From contig NZ_CALPCX010000002.1 of assembly GCF_943193125.1 (NCBI RefSeq), positions 372,001 to 436,000 of the forward strand: a stretch of DNA of 64,000 nucleotides, in the 5' to 3' direction. The notes beneath the pieces are model-generated. The model was given only the letters and a program-made list of their open reading frames with translations, did no database searches and was not told the DNA's origin. The position numbers were made by a program, and so were the translations under genes. Below are positions 26,303 to 36,297 of this stretch, piece by piece. Within the stretch, counting starts at the first letter, position 1. Each line of letters opens with the position of its first letter. This DNA is from Adlercreutzia agrestimuris (GTDB taxonomy: Bacteria > Actinomycetota > Coriobacteriia > Coriobacteriales > Eggerthellaceae).

Positions 26303-27190
26303 TTATTCAAAACGACTGATGAAGTTTTCAACTGCCTCCATTGATTCGTCGGGATGCGTCACGCAAGACATGTGTGGTGCACCTGCAATCAGCGTCCACT
26401 CGCATCCAGGAATAAGGTCTACGCCCTCTTTGATAACAAGCGGTGTACCTTCATCGTCAGTGCCAGAAAGCGCCATGCAGGGAACCTTGATGTTCTTGAC
26501 ACCTTCTCGCACATCCCAATCACGCATTTTGCCAGTTACAACAAACTCAGAAGCGCCTTGCATGACCATGTAGCATTCGCCCGTGCCCTCTACTTCATCA
26601 ATGAGATATTGCGGGTAGTCTCGCTCATAGAGACCCGTAACGTGTCGCTTGTAATACTCATCATACGCGGCTTTAGCCTCAGGCGTGTCGTAGTTGCCGG
26701 TGCGCTCAGCCTCCGCAATGGCTTTTTGCATGTCTTCGGGCATGTATCGAATGAGACGGTTGGCTTCTTCAAGCCAAGTTGCAATGCGGACGGGCGAAGA
26801 GTTGATAACAAAAGAGTTTACGCCGGTGTCATCTTTCATCATGCACAGCATTCCAAGCATGCCGCCCCATGAGTTGCCAAACAGATGAATGTCGTCAAGT
26901 CCGAGTGCTTCGCGGACAGCATAGAATTCGTCTACCTATAAATCGTAGTTATAGAAGCTGTCGTCTTGGTGGGGGATATTTGATTTACCGCAGCCAATTT
27001 GATCGTAAAACACGATCTGGCGGCCATAACGATCAGCCATTTCAGCATAAGGCAGCAAATAATTGTGGGTGCAGCCTGGACCGCCATGCAGGATAAGCAG
27101 GGTCTTTTTGCCCGGCTGGTTTTCACCAACTATCTTACAGTAGGTTTTGTATCCGTTGTAATCAACGTATTCCTCGCGAATTTCTGCCAT
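26303..27190 (-). pseudogene. Proline iminopeptidase-type alpha/beta hydrolase, broken by one amber codon
   Basis: Reading from ATG 27190 (AAAGGA upstream) the frame runs MAEIREEYV, HGGPG (oxyanion motif) and YDQIGCGKS, then hits TAG at 26938-26936. Continuing in the same frame gives VDEFYAVREALGLDDIHLFGNSWGG (nucleophile Ser in GNSWGG), the acid near SGTDDEGTP and the His in GAPHMS. With the stop read through, the protein would be ~295 residues, the usual length. One C-to-T change from CAG would explain it. All catalytic residues remain, so the break is recent, or a sequencing error, or read through. Confidence 0.87.
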
Positions 27191-27451
27191 CTGAGTTCCT
27201 TTCGGTTGTGTGGAGCTACGCTGGGCGGGAAGATTTGCTTCTCGCTCGAACAATTCAGTGTAAAACCCCGATAGTTTTAGTATGCGGGTGCGTATGCAGC
27301 ATTACAAGTTTGCAAAAGCTTGGTTTGCGAATAAAGACGTAAGCGGAACCGCGTGCGAAAATTTCACGTTGAGTCAAGTGCTGAGTGCGTAAGCAAGCGT
27401 GCGCTTTGTTATCATAAACCTCGTATGTTTTTTCGCTGGAAGGATATATCC

Positions 27452-27763
27452 ATGACAGAACATCTCTCTGAACATGACGTTCGGGATATTGCTGAATATG
27501 TGCATATCGGCCTCACTGATGATGAGGTTGAGCAAATGACGGTTGACCTGAATGCCATTATTGATTCGTTGCGTCCAATTACCGAGTACGAGCTTGATGG
27601 GGTGGAGCCAACATTTCATCCTATTGGATCGTTGTCAAACGTGATGCGTGATGACGTGGTGGTTCCTGGTTTTACCCAAGAAGTTGCGCTGGAAAATGCT
27701 TCTAAAACAGAAGATGGGAGCTTCTTGATTCCCTCTATCTTAGGTGAAGGAGGGGACAGATAA
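27452..27763 (+). CDS. gatC: Asp/Glu-tRNA amidotransferase subunit C
   Basis: 103 residues from ATG 27452, with GGAAGGA seven bases upstream; ATG 27425 is a weaker option. The text DVRDIAEYVHIGLTDDEVEQ followed by LNAIIDSL, and the ending that includes VEPTFHPIG, is typical GatC. It stabilises GatA and GatB, which convert misacylated Glu-tRNA(Gln) or Asp-tRNA(Asn). Stop TAA overlaps the gatA ATG by one base (TAATG), so translation is coupled. Head of gatC-gatA-gatB. Confidence 0.95.
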   Translation: MTEHLSEHDVRDIAEYVHIGLTDDEVEQMTVDLNAIIDSLRPITEYELDGVEPTFHPIGSLSNVMRDDVVVPGFTQEVALENASKTEDGSFLIPSILGEGGDR

Positions 27764-29334
27764 TGACTCATCAAGTTTTTGGTTGCATGAGCGCGCGAGA
27801 GATTCGTCAAGGTCTTGCTGATCGCCAATTCTCCGCCCGCGAGATTGCTCAATCTTCTCTTGAGCGTATTCGTGCGCTTGACGGTGCCACACACGCTTTT
27901 TTGGAGACTACTGAAGATTTAGCTTACGAACAAGCAGCACGCATTGATGCGGCGGTAGCTGACGGTACGCTTGCTGAAATGGGTCCGCTTGCTGGTCTTC
28001 CGGCCGCCTTTAAAGACAACATGAATCTGGTGGGAACCCATACCACCTGTTCATCGCGCATGTTGGCAAATTACGTTTCGCCTTATACCGCAACGTGCGT
28101 TGAGCGTATGATAGCGGCAGGCGCTCTTCCCTTGGGCAAGCTGAACATGGATGAGTTTGCATTTGGCTCATCAACTGAAACAAGCGCTTTTGGCCCAACG
28201 CACAACCCTTGGAATCTTGCTTGTGTTCCTGGTGGTTCATCAGGTGGCTCAGCTGCAGCGGTTGCAGCAGGTTTGGTGAGCGTGTCGCTTGGTTCAGACA
28301 CAGGTGGCTCTATTCGCCAGCCCGGTAGCTTCTGCGGACTGGTGGCAGTTAAGCCAACCTATGGTGTGGTCTCGCGCTATGGCGTTGTTGCTTTTGGTAG
28401 CTCCCTTGATCAGGTGGGACCATTTACGCGCACGGTGGAAGATGCTGCTTATTCGCTCAACGCACTTGCAGGTCGTGACCCGCTTGATTGCACCAGCCAG
28501 CATATCACCACCGATTTTACGGCGAACTTAGCGCAAGGTGTGCGCGGAATGCGCATTGGTATCGTGCCTGCTTTTATGGAAGCGCAAGGCTTGACTGCTG
28601 AGGTTAAGGCGAAGGTTGAAGAGGCGGCCGAGCATCTGCGTGCGCTGGGAGCTGAGCTTATTGAAGTTGACCTGCCCAACGCCCAAGCAGCAATGAGCGC
28701 CTATTATGTGCTTGGACCGTGTGAGGCGTTTAGTAACCTCGCGCGCTTTGACTCTATTCGCTATGGTTATTGCGATCCTGGTCATAAGGACATGAATGGG
28801 CAATATGATGCAAGCCGCGAGATTGGCTTTGGTCCAGAAGCGCGTCGTCGCATCATGCTCGGAAGTTACCTGCTTTCTGCTGGTGTATACGATACGTATT
28901 ACTATCCCGCTCAGCAGGTTCGCACGCTCATTACGCAAGATTACGCGCGTGCCTATGAGCAGGTAGATTGCATTTTGGCTCCTGTAGCACCGCGAACGGC
29001 ATTTGAATTTGGCGCCATTTCAGATCCTACAGAGATGTATCTGTCAGATATGTTTACTATTTCTATCAACATTGCAGGCAACGGCGGCATGAGCATGCCG
29101 GTTGGGTTAGGTGCTGATACAGGATTGCCTGTGGGTGTACAGCTTATTGCACCGCAGTTCAAAGACGAAAACATGCTGCGCGTAGCGGCGGCGCTTGAGA
29201 GCGTGTATGGCCCCGCTCCTGTAGCTACGTCGTTTGTGCCGCAATCTGATTTGAGTGCGCCGGCAAACATACCCGATGCGCGCGATGCTGTGCCAGGTGT
29301 TGTTTTGGGAGAGGAAGGTGAGTGCCGTGCGTAG
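27763..29334 (+). CDS. gatA: Asp/Glu-tRNA amidotransferase subunit A (amidase)
   Basis: 523 residues with the amidase-signature catalytic set: the Lys of PAAFKDNM, GGSSGGSAAAVAAG, and the nucleophile region GSDTGGSIRQPGSFCG. It releases ammonia from glutamine and channels it to GatB. Overlaps gatC by one base and is overlapped by the start of gatB. Length and motifs are usual. Confidence 0.97.
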   Translation: MTHQVFGCMSAREIRQGLADRQFSAREIAQSSLERIRALDGATHAFLETTEDLAYEQAARIDAAVADGTLAEMGPLAGLPAAFKDNMNLVGTHTTCSSRMLANYVSPYTATCVERMIAAGALPLGKLNMDEFAFGSSTETSAFGPTHNPWNLACVPGGSSGGSAAAVAAGLVSVSLGSDTGGSIRQPGSFCGLVAVKPTYGVVSRYGVVAFGSSLDQVGPFTRTVEDAAYSLNALAGRDPLDCTSQHITTDFTANLAQGVRGMRIGIVPAFMEAQGLTAEVKAKVEEAAEHLRALGAELIEVDLPNAQAAMSAYYVLGPCEAFSNLARFDSIRYGYCDPGHKDMNGQYDASREIGFGPEARRRIMLGSYLLSAGVYDTYYYPAQQVRTLITQDYARAYEQVDCILAPVAPRTAFEFGAISDPTEMYLSDMFTISINIAGNGGMSMPVGLGADTGLPVGVQLIAPQFKDENMLRVAAALESVYGPAPVATSFVPQSDLSAPANIPDARDAVPGVVLGEEGECRA

Positions 29335-30901
29335 TCTTGAAGAGGTGCTCGTTGACTGGGAAGCGGTCATTGGTCTTGAGATCCATGCCGAGCTCACCAC
29401 GCTTGAAACCAAGATGTTCTGCAATTGCAAGTTGGAGTTTGGTGCTGATCCTAATACTCACACCTGCCCCGTCTGTCTTGGTCTTCCCGGTGCGCTGCCA
29501 GTGCCAAACCGCGCAGCTATCGAATCTATCGTGCTTGCTGGTCTTGCCACTAACTGCGACATTGAGAAGCGCTCGATGTTCTATCGTAAAAACTATATGT
29601 ATCCCGATATGCCCAAGAACTTCCAAACTACGCAAGGTCCTGTTGCGTTTTGCATGCGCGGGCACCTTGATTTAGATGTGGACGGACCGGCGGCAAAAGA
29701 GCGCTATCAGCTGGATAAGCTTGAAGTAGGTCAGGAACGCGAGAACATTGTTCGTACTGATTCAGGCTACAAAGCGCATGTGGGCATTACGCGTATTCAT
29801 ATGGAAGAAGACGCTGGCAAAATGGTGCACTTGGGCGGTGGCGAAGGCCGCATTGCTGGTGCAACTCATAGCTTGGTTGATTACAACCGCGCAGGAACGC
29901 CGCTCATTGAGTTGGTAACCGAGCCTGACCTGCGCACGCCCGAAGAAGCGCGCTTGTTCATGCAGAAGCTTCGTCAGATTTATTTGGCTATTGGTATTTC
30001 TGACTGCTCCATGGAAGAAGGATCGTTGCGTTGCGACGGTAACGTTTCGCTGCGCCGCCGCGGAGCCAAGGAGTTTGGAACAAAGACCGAGCTGAAAAAT
30101 ATGAACAGCTTTAAAAACCTTCATGACGGTTTGGCGTATGAGATCTGTCGCCAAGCTGAGGTGCTTGAAGAGGGCGGACAGATCTATCAGGAGACGCGTC
30201 ATTGGGATCCCTCGCAAAAGCGCACAATCGTTATGCGTGTGAAAGAAACCGCTGATGACTACCGCTTGTTCCCTGAGCCCGATCTGGCACCCTATGATTT
30301 GTCTGATGAGTTTATTGAATCAGTTCGTGCGAAGTTGCCGGAACTGCCTGAGCAGAAAGCAACACGTTTTGCGCAAGACTATGCGCTATCTGCTTATGAT
30401 GCGCGTCATTTGGTGGAACATCGCGAAACAGCAGCATTCTTTGAAGAGTGCATGCAGCTTGCTGGTGCTGATGCGGTAACGCTCTCAAAGCCAGTAGCAA
30501 ATCTCATCATTAATGATGTAACCGCATACCTCAATGCTAACGAGGGCGTAGTTTTAGCCGATACGCAATTTACGCCAGCTCGCGCAATTGAGCTTGTGCG
30601 TCTTCTGGCTGATGACACGATTTCATCGAAACAAGCAAAAGAAGTCTTTGCTGCCGTCATGGAAGAAGGTCTTGACCCAAGTGCCATCGTTGAAGCACGT
30701 GGCATGAAACAAGTGAGCGATACTGGAGCAATTGAAGCAGTCATTGATGGGGTACTTGCGGCCAACCCTGATAAGGTTGAGCAGTACAAAGGTGGCAAGA
30801 CGGGATTGATTGGCTTTTTCGTTGGTCAGTGCATGAAAGAGATGAAAGGTCAAGGAAATCCCAAGGTCATCAACGAGCTCTTGGCGAAGAAGCTTTCGTA
30901 G
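29327..30901 (+). CDS. gatB: Asp/Glu-tRNA amidotransferase subunit B
   Basis: 524 residues if started at GTG 29327 (GAGGAAGG eight bases before); GTG 29318 is an alternative. The motifs WEAVIGLEIHAEL, a CPVCLGLPGALPVPN metal-binding region and YRKNYMYPDMPKNFQ are those of GatB, which activates the misacylated glutamate or aspartate with ATP and binds tRNA. The C-terminal helical YqeY-like tail is present. The start lies inside the end of gatA, so it is coupled. Confidence 0.96.
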   Translation: MRSLEEVLVDWEAVIGLEIHAELTTLETKMFCNCKLEFGADPNTHTCPVCLGLPGALPVPNRAAIESIVLAGLATNCDIEKRSMFYRKNYMYPDMPKNFQTTQGPVAFCMRGHLDLDVDGPAAKERYQLDKLEVGQERENIVRTDSGYKAHVGITRIHMEEDAGKMVHLGGGEGRIAGATHSLVDYNRAGTPLIELVTEPDLRTPEEARLFMQKLRQIYLAIGISDCSMEEGSLRCDGNVSLRRRGAKEFGTKTELKNMNSFKNLHDGLAYEICRQAEVLEEGGQIYQETRHWDPSQKRTIVMRVKETADDYRLFPEPDLAPYDLSDEFIESVRAKLPELPEQKATRFAQDYALSAYDARHLVEHRETAAFFEECMQLAGADAVTLSKPVANLIINDVTAYLNANEGVVLADTQFTPARAIELVRLLADDTISSKQAKEVFAAVMEEGLDPSAIVEARGMKQVSDTGAIEAVIDGVLAANPDKVEQYKGGKTGLIGFFVGQCMKEMKGQGNPKVINELLAKKLS

Positions 30902-30929
30902 TTATTGAGCACTCAGTTGTGAAATAAGA

Positions 30930-30966
30930 AAGCGCCGATCGCTTGTTTTGCGATCGGCGCTTATTA
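30930..30966 (+). terminator. Terminator after gatCAB
   Basis: AAGCGCCGATCGC / GCGATCGGCGCTT is a perfect 13-bp stem with a 7-nt loop and an ATTATT tail. It could also serve the convergent bce operon. Confidence 0.9.
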
Positions 30967-30984
30967 TTGTGTGGTGCTAAAAAA

Positions 30985-33195
30985 CTACTTTGCGTTTAAG
31001 TTGCTTTTGACAATGGATCGAGCGGTAAGGTATGTAATGAGGAGATATCCTCCATATACGACAAGAACCAGTCCAAGCGTCATAAGTATAGGTGCAATAG
31101 GAGAAACACCAAACGCGCTAAACATAGAGTTTGTGAGTACATATATAGCACATGCGCTATGACAAAGTGCTAGTCCAAGAGGGAGCAGGAAGTAGATAAG
31201 TATCTGCACCAAGATGGAATGGTTGATGGTGCGAGAATCGCATCCGAGTTTGTAGAGTGTTTGGTAGCGCTTTGAAGCATCTGATATCTGTGAGAGTTGT
31301 TGAATAGCAAGGATAGCTGCAGTTGATACGAGGAAGATCAACCCGATATAGAGTGCCAAATAGGTGATCATAAGACGCATGCCATTCGCCTGGACAATCA
31401 TCTCATTTGAGGTTAATAGACGCGTTACTGGCCAAAGCAGACTTGCCCACTGTTCGTTAGCGCCGGCAGCTCCTTTTTCAAATCCACCCAGGTCAATAGG
31501 TTGCACGCTTGCAATGATATCTGCGAGCATCTGGTCATTTTCTTCGTCGCTTAAACCGTTGTTAGCATACATGATATTGAGGCGCTGAGTATCGGGAATA
31601 AGTACTTCTGCCTTGAGCGCATTTATTGTTTCGTTATCCAAAACAAATACTAGGGTTGAAGCCTTCATCATGTTGTCTTCTAATTGCGTGGTGTACAAAG
31701 GCCCTTCAAGGGTTACGGTTTTTCCTGCAACCTCAAATGAGACCTCGCCTTGCAAAAGACTTTGAGCCAATTGTTCCGACAATTCAAGATTGTTAATCAG
31801 GGCACAACTGCCTGGATTAAGTTGGATTTCGTCTTGGTTTTGCAGTGCTCGTGTTGCGTTGAATTGGTCAAGCGAAATAACCGAGACACGGAAATCGCGC
31901 ACTGAACCCAAGGAGTCCAGATTTAATTCTTGATTTGGAAGCTTTTGTTGTACCTGATCAATGAGCATTCCGTAGGTGAGATTGGGAATGTCATAAAAAT
32001 CTATTTGTGCACTTGTGGCTACTGTTTGATCCCAAAGTTCCGGATTGCCATCACGAAGGCATGCGGCCATATCCCATTCATACGAGTCGGCTTGCGCTAA
32101 TCTCTCTGGCGCGCCTTCTTCCATTTCCTGTCGACGCTGAGTGATGTCATCTGATGAAGATGCAATGGTTCCATCCGGACCATACCATACCGCTGCATCT
32201 AAAGTTGCACTGTATGGGTTTGCTTCAATGGTATTGGTGACAAAGATGTCAATCATGCCCATGCCAGCCGAAAAGACCGTAATTGAAAAGAATAACAGCA
32301 CGCATACCACCCAAAGGGAAGCGAATGCGCTATTAACGCGGCTTGCAATTTGCCTTAAGGTAAAGGGGCGAATTCCTTTAAGGTATATGCGTTTTGCGCG
32401 TGTTAGTACGGTAATAACAAACCCTGAAAGCGACCAGAAGAACAAAAGCGAACCTACAAGCATGCAAATGGTTGCGCCGAAAAACTTCGGATCGTCAAGC
32501 ATGACCAGCCCGTTTTCGTTAAGAAGCACATAGCCGCATGCCAAAATACCCAACGAAATCAAAAATACAATAAAACATGCGATAGGGTTGCGTATGCTGG
32601 TGCGCTCGTTTTTTTCGTCAGCATGAAGAAGATCAATAAGCTTATAGCGGTTGATGGCCGTGGTGTTGAGCAGCGCTACTAAGATATAAATAATGGCGAA
32701 GCAGGTCAGCGTTGTTATGCAGCCATCAAGCGAGAAAATGAATTGATACTGCGTCATGGTCACCTGAAAGAGCAGTGCGGTAAAAAAGGAGAGCGCTTGA
32801 GAAAGCAAAACGCCCACTCCCAGACCGATGAACAAGGAAACGCAGCCTACGATCATGGTTTCGTACAGCACCATACGGGAGACATGGAGCGAATTCATGC
32901 CTAAGATAAGGTAGGTGCCAAATTCTTTTTTGCGCCTCCGAATCAGAAACTGGTTCGCGTAGAGAATGAGAAATGCAAGTACTACTACAATGACGCCAGA
33001 GAACATATTGAGGAACTTTTGAGTTGAGTCAAACATGCGCGAGGATGCGTTTGACTGCAAGTCAAAGAGCACTTGTTGGCCACCGATGGAGTTGAAGGCG
33101 TAAAAGACTGCAACTCCAAACAGCAAGGTGACAAAATAAATGGCGTAATCTTTGATACAGCGGCGAATATTGCGCAGAGCAAGCTTAAGATACAT
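30985..33195 (-). CDS. BceB-type ABC permease (antimicrobial peptide detoxification)
   Basis: 736 residues from ATG 33195, which overlaps the last codons of the ATPase gene; an upstream GTG at 33207 is possible. The N-terminus (MYLKLALRNIRR) and the order of ~7 TM helices, then a large extracellular domain (~315-600), then three TMs match the Bce/FtsX-like permeases that sense and remove peptide antibiotics from lipid II cycle intermediates. It works with the ATPase upstream and the two-component system, all on the minus strand. Which peptide is sensed is unknown. Confidence 0.93.
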   Translation of the reverse strand: MYLKLALRNIRRCIKDYAIYFVTLLFGVAVFYAFNSIGGQQVLFDLQSNASSRMFDSTQKFLNMFSGVIVVVLAFLILYANQFLIRRRKKEFGTYLILGMNSLHVSRMVLYETMIVGCVSLFIGLGVGVLLSQALSFFTALLFQVTMTQYQFIFSLDGCITTLTCFAIIYILVALLNTTAINRYKLIDLLHADEKNERTSIRNPIACFIVFLISLGILACGYVLLNENGLVMLDDPKFFGATICMLVGSLLFFWSLSGFVITVLTRAKRIYLKGIRPFTLRQIASRVNSAFASLWVVCVLLFFSITVFSAGMGMIDIFVTNTIEANPYSATLDAAVWYGPDGTIASSSDDITQRRQEMEEGAPERLAQADSYEWDMAACLRDGNPELWDQTVATSAQIDFYDIPNLTYGMLIDQVQQKLPNQELNLDSLGSVRDFRVSVISLDQFNATRALQNQDEIQLNPGSCALINNLELSEQLAQSLLQGEVSFEVAGKTVTLEGPLYTTQLEDNMMKASTLVFVLDNETINALKAEVLIPDTQRLNIMYANNGLSDEENDQMLADIIASVQPIDLGGFEKGAAGANEQWASLLWPVTRLLTSNEMIVQANGMRLMITYLALYIGLIFLVSTAAILAIQQLSQISDASKRYQTLYKLGCDSRTINHSILVQILIYFLLPLGLALCHSACAIYVLTNSMFSAFGVSPIAPILMTLGLVLVVYGGYLLITYLTARSIVKSNLNAK

Positions 33196-34006
33196 GACCT
33201 GCTTCACCCCCAAGAAACGCTACAACTTCCATGATGCGATTAAAGAATGCATCATGAGAGTCATCGCCTCGACGCAGTTCGTTAAAGAGCGTGCCGTCTT
33301 TGATGAAAATCACTCGTGATGTGTATGAAGCGGCGAAGGCATCGTGGGTAACCATCATAATTGTGGCTCCCATCTGGGTATTCATCATCTCTAGCATCTC
33401 AAGCATGATGGTAGCTGAGCGTGAATCAAGTGCACCAGTTGGCTCGTCAGCCAAAACAAGTTGTGGATCAGAGATCATGGCGCGCGCAGCAGCTATGCGT
33501 TGTTTTTGGCCACCGGACATCTGATAGGGGTATTTTGAAAGCACATCACTTACTCCCAATTGGGAGGCAATAGCATTAACGCGGGGAGGAATCTGAGTTG
33601 CGGGAGTGCCTTTAATAGTAAGAGCAAGTGAGATGTTTTCAAAACCTGTAAGGGTGTCGAGCAGATTGGAATCTTGGAAGATAAAGCCCAAATCATCTCG
33701 GCGGAACTTCGTAAGTGCGCGCTTGGAGAGAGTGGTGATGTCTCTACCAGCAACATAGATATGTCCGCTGCTTGCGGTGTCAATGGTGGAAATGCAATTG
33801 AGAAGCGTTGTCTTGCCGGAGCCGGATGGACCCATAATGGCAACAAATTCACCCTGTTCTACATCAAAGGAGATGCCTGCCAAAGCATGCGTCAGTGACT
33901 CTTTGCTGCCATAGACTTTTTCAAGACCTCGCACTGAGAGGAGTGAGCCTGCGTAAAGAGGGGTGTGAGCACCGGGAACTGCTGGTGTGCTGTAAATCTC
34001 TGTCAT
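33185..34006 (-). CDS. BceA-type ABC ATPase
   Basis: 273 residues. ATG 34006 follows AAGGAGC; the longer frame to 34087 has no ribosome site and overlaps the small membrane peptide gene. Walker A GPSGSGKTT, signature MSGGQKQR and Walker [12 protein letters not shown]. It powers the BceB permease downstream, whose start it overlaps, so translation is coupled. Confidence 0.95.
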   Translation of the reverse strand: MTEIYSTPAVPGAHTPLYAGSLLSVRGLEKVYGSKESLTHALAGISFDVEQGEFVAIMGPSGSGKTTLLNCISTIDTASSGHIYVAGRDITTLSKRALTKFRRDDLGFIFQDSNLLDTLTGFENISLALTIKGTPATQIPPRVNAIASQLGVSDVLSKYPYQMSGGQKQRIAAARAMISDPQLVLADEPTGALDSRSATIMLEMLEMMNTQMGATIMMVTHDAFAASYTSRVIFIKDGTLFNELRRGDDSHDAFFNRIMEVVAFLGGEAGHVS

Positions 34007-34008
34007 GA

Positions 34009-34107
34009 TTATTTGCTCCTTGTAACGCGGGGTGCTTGATGGGCAATTAATGCGCCAACAGCCAAGACGGCTGCAAATGCAACGCATAGTTTAGCGGGAG
34101 TTTTCAT
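34009..34107 (-). CDS. 32-residue membrane peptide in front of bceA-like gene
   Basis: ATG 34107 has AAAGGA six bases before it. The peptide runs MKTPAKLCVAFAAV then a hydrophobic LAVGALIAHQ and a basic end VTRSK, i.e. one TM helix with a positive tail. Its last codons contain the AAGGAG of the next gene, and its stop TAA is 2 nt from that gene's ATG, so the two are likely translationally coupled. It may be a regulatory or accessory subunit of the Bce transporter. No homologue recognised. Confidence 0.7.
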   Translation of the reverse strand: MKTPAKLCVAFAAVLAVGALIAHQAPRVTRSK

Positions 34108-34205
34108 GGGTATCCTTTCGATAGGTAGGTAATTGCGTTATTTTCGCCACTTCCTATCCTAGAAAAGACAACTTACGCTACCAATCGAATTGGCTTACAC
34201 CTACC

Positions 34206-35351
34206 TTACGAATTTGTTAGATAAGCTAAGCGCTTTCGGTCATGAGGAAATGCAAGGATGGCGCGAGTGCCACTTCCTTCTTCGCTTGCAAGCATTACGT
34301 TGAGTCCGAGCGAATCACACAGACGTGCTACAAGATATAACCCCATGCCCGTTGCGCTGCCATGTTTCCGACCGACGCTGCCAATGTAGCCGCGTTCAAA
34401 AACGCGAGGCATGTCGGCAGCGGGAATGCCGCAACCATTGTCAATGACTTCCAAAATGGTGCGCCCGAATGGGGTGTTTGCGTCTTCTACGCGCGCAACA
34501 AACGTGAGAGTTGTGGCATCGTATTTGGCGGCATTAACAACGAATTGGCTCAAGATAAAGGTTATCCACGCTTCGTCGGTGAGTACCATCAAATCTGGAT
34601 CAAGGTTGAAGTTGAGAGAAATGCCGCGTTCTATTAAAAGCCGCGCATTACGCTTGCATGTTTCTTGGCATATGTGGGCAAGATTTACTTCGCGAATGGC
34701 ATAGTCTTTGGAGGCTGCAGCTGATCGGGCATAATAAAGCGCCTGATCAACTTGAAGTTCAATCCGTTCAATTTCACGAGCAATTTTGCTTGATTGCGCA
34801 TCGTGGGTATGCGATAGCATGAGTTTGATAGCAGCAAGAGGGGTTTTGATTTCGTGAATCCATGCTTCAATATAATTTCGGTATGCGTCAGTTTGTTCAA
34901 CCATGCTTTCCTGTTCAGCATTGGCTTTTTTGGAAACAATCGCAGCAGATTCGTATGCTATTCGCCCCTCCAAAAAAGAAGGTTCAGTTATGAGCGAGGT
35001 GAAGTAAGTAGCCGCACAAAGGCTTTCAAGGGTTGTTTGTAGATTGCGGTAGAATGCCACCTTGCGCACATAATTAAGAATAAACGCTGTCAAAAAACAA
35101 CCCGTTATAACGCCAATAATTGCTATGATGCCAGCTGAAGATACGCCGAGTGTTTTCAGCATAATGCCAACAAGCATGTCGCAAAACAGAGCAATGACAA
35201 GCACAAAGGCATGATCGCGAAGGTATGAGGCCAGTGAGAACGCGGGAATGTCAGTCTGAAATGAGCAGTCGGACAAAAGCGGCTTGTTGTCTTTAATTGG
35301 AGTGCTTGTACCAGGCAGAGGATCGTGTGGTGGCAGCTGTGTTTCGCTCAA
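34206..35351 (-). CDS. BceS-type intramembrane-sensing histidine kinase
   Basis: 381 residues with a TTG start that overlaps the response-regulator stop (TTGA). About 45 cytosolic residues, two close TM helices (~48-95) with almost no loop, then an H-box WIHEIKTPLAAIKL (His166), an N-box (FVVNAAKYDA), and G-boxes DNGCGIP and TGMGLYL. The short, sensorless membrane region is the mark of intramembrane-sensing kinases that get their signal from a BceAB transporter, which is encoded next in the operon. Confidence 0.93.
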   Translation of the reverse strand: MSETQLPPHDPLPGTSTPIKDNKPLLSDCSFQTDIPAFSLASYLRDHAFVLVIALFCDMLVGIMLKTLGVSSAGIIAIIGVITGCFLTAFILNYVRKVAFYRNLQTTLESLCAATYFTSLITEPSFLEGRIAYESAAIVSKKANAEQESMVEQTDAYRNYIEAWIHEIKTPLAAIKLMLSHTHDAQSSKIAREIERIELQVDQALYYARSAAASKDYAIREVNLAHICQETCKRNARLLIERGISLNFNLDPDLMVLTDEAWITFILSQFVVNAAKYDATTLTFVARVEDANTPFGRTILEVIDNGCGIPAADMPRVFERGYIGSVGRKHGSATGMGLYLVARLCDSLGLNVMLASEEGSGTRAILAFPHDRKRLAYLTNS

Positions 35352-36022
35352 ACTGAATACCCCAATCCACGTCGAGTTATTAAGAAATCATCTGGAACAC
35401 CCAGTGAGGTCAGGGTTTTTCTGAGGCGGTTGACATTTACGGTTAGTGTGTTGTCGTCAATGAAGGCATCTGACTCCCAGAGCGCGCACATAATTTCGCT
35501 TCGAGGGATAACAGTTTCGGGTTGTCGCATAAGAAGCTGCAAAATGCGTTGCTCGTTGCGCGTGAGCTCAGCAGTTTTACCATGATAGGTCACCGTAGCT
35601 TGAGAGGTATTGAGCTCTACATCTTTGTAACTGAGAATAGTATCGCTGCGTGTTTGTGCACTGCGTCGCAAAGCTGCTTGAATGCGCGCAAGCAAAACTG
35701 CTGGTCGATAAGGCTTCGTAACATAATCATCTGCGCCGATATTCATGGAGAGTACTTCGTCAAATTCGTTTTCAGATGACGTGAGCATGATGATGGGAAC
35801 AAGTGATTGTGCTCGAATATCGCGGCAAATCTTATGGCCATCGGTTTGTGGTAGCTTTAAATCTAAAATGACACAGTCGGGCTGGGAGGCAATTACATGA
35901 TCAGCCGCTTTAGTGAAGTTGTCTGTCACTACATCAGCATTCATGTCTGATAGCTCAATAATGTGAGCCAGTTCTCTACTAAGCGAAGCGTCGTCCTCAA
36001 TTATGCATATGCGCGGTATCAC
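35348..36022 (-). CDS. OmpR/PhoB-family response regulator (BceR-type)
   Basis: 224 residues from GTG 36022, with AAGGAGC upstream. Receiver domain with acidic pocket ED-D, phospho-Asp54 in VILDLKL, conserved Thr/Ser and the Lys of DDYVTKPYRP; C-terminal winged helix (~130-224, NEQRILQLL..., RGLGYSV). First gene of the minus-strand module and partner of the kinase it overlaps. It likely controls the transporter genes behind it. Confidence 0.95.
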   Translation of the reverse strand: MIPRICIIEDDASLSRELAHIIELSDMNADVVTDNFTKAADHVIASQPDCVILDLKLPQTDGHKICRDIRAQSLVPIIMLTSSENEFDEVLSMNIGADDYVTKPYRPAVLLARIQAALRRSAQTRSDTILSYKDVELNTSQATVTYHGKTAELTRNEQRILQLLMRQPETVIPRSEIMCALWESDAFIDDNTLTVNVNRLRKTLTSLGVPDDFLITRRGLGYSV

Positions 36023-36249
36023 GTGGCTCTGCTCCTTGTTTGCAACTTGCGTGCAACGTGCCGAATGGAGTTTGATTCTATTGTAGCGAAATGCTTCTGG
36101 TAAAAGCTTTCATTTTTGTAAGGTTCCCTAGTGCACGTGTTAAAGGGGTGTACCAAGGAAGAGGTTTCTGTATCACTCCTAATGGACAATGGAGCTTGAA
36201 ATACCATAAATAGCTTGCAGTTCTGCGTGGCTTTACAATTATTTCCTCG

Positions 36250-36255
36250 TATAAT
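36250..36255 (+). promoter_or_regulatory. -10 element for symporter gene
   Basis: A consensus TATAAT lies 43 nt before the symporter ATG, in the divergent gap. No -35 with normal spacing is clear (TTTACA at 36232 is only 12 nt away). Confidence 0.45.
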
Positions 36256-36297
36256 TAACCAGTCATGCACTTTTTCGCATAACGAGAGAGGATTCAT

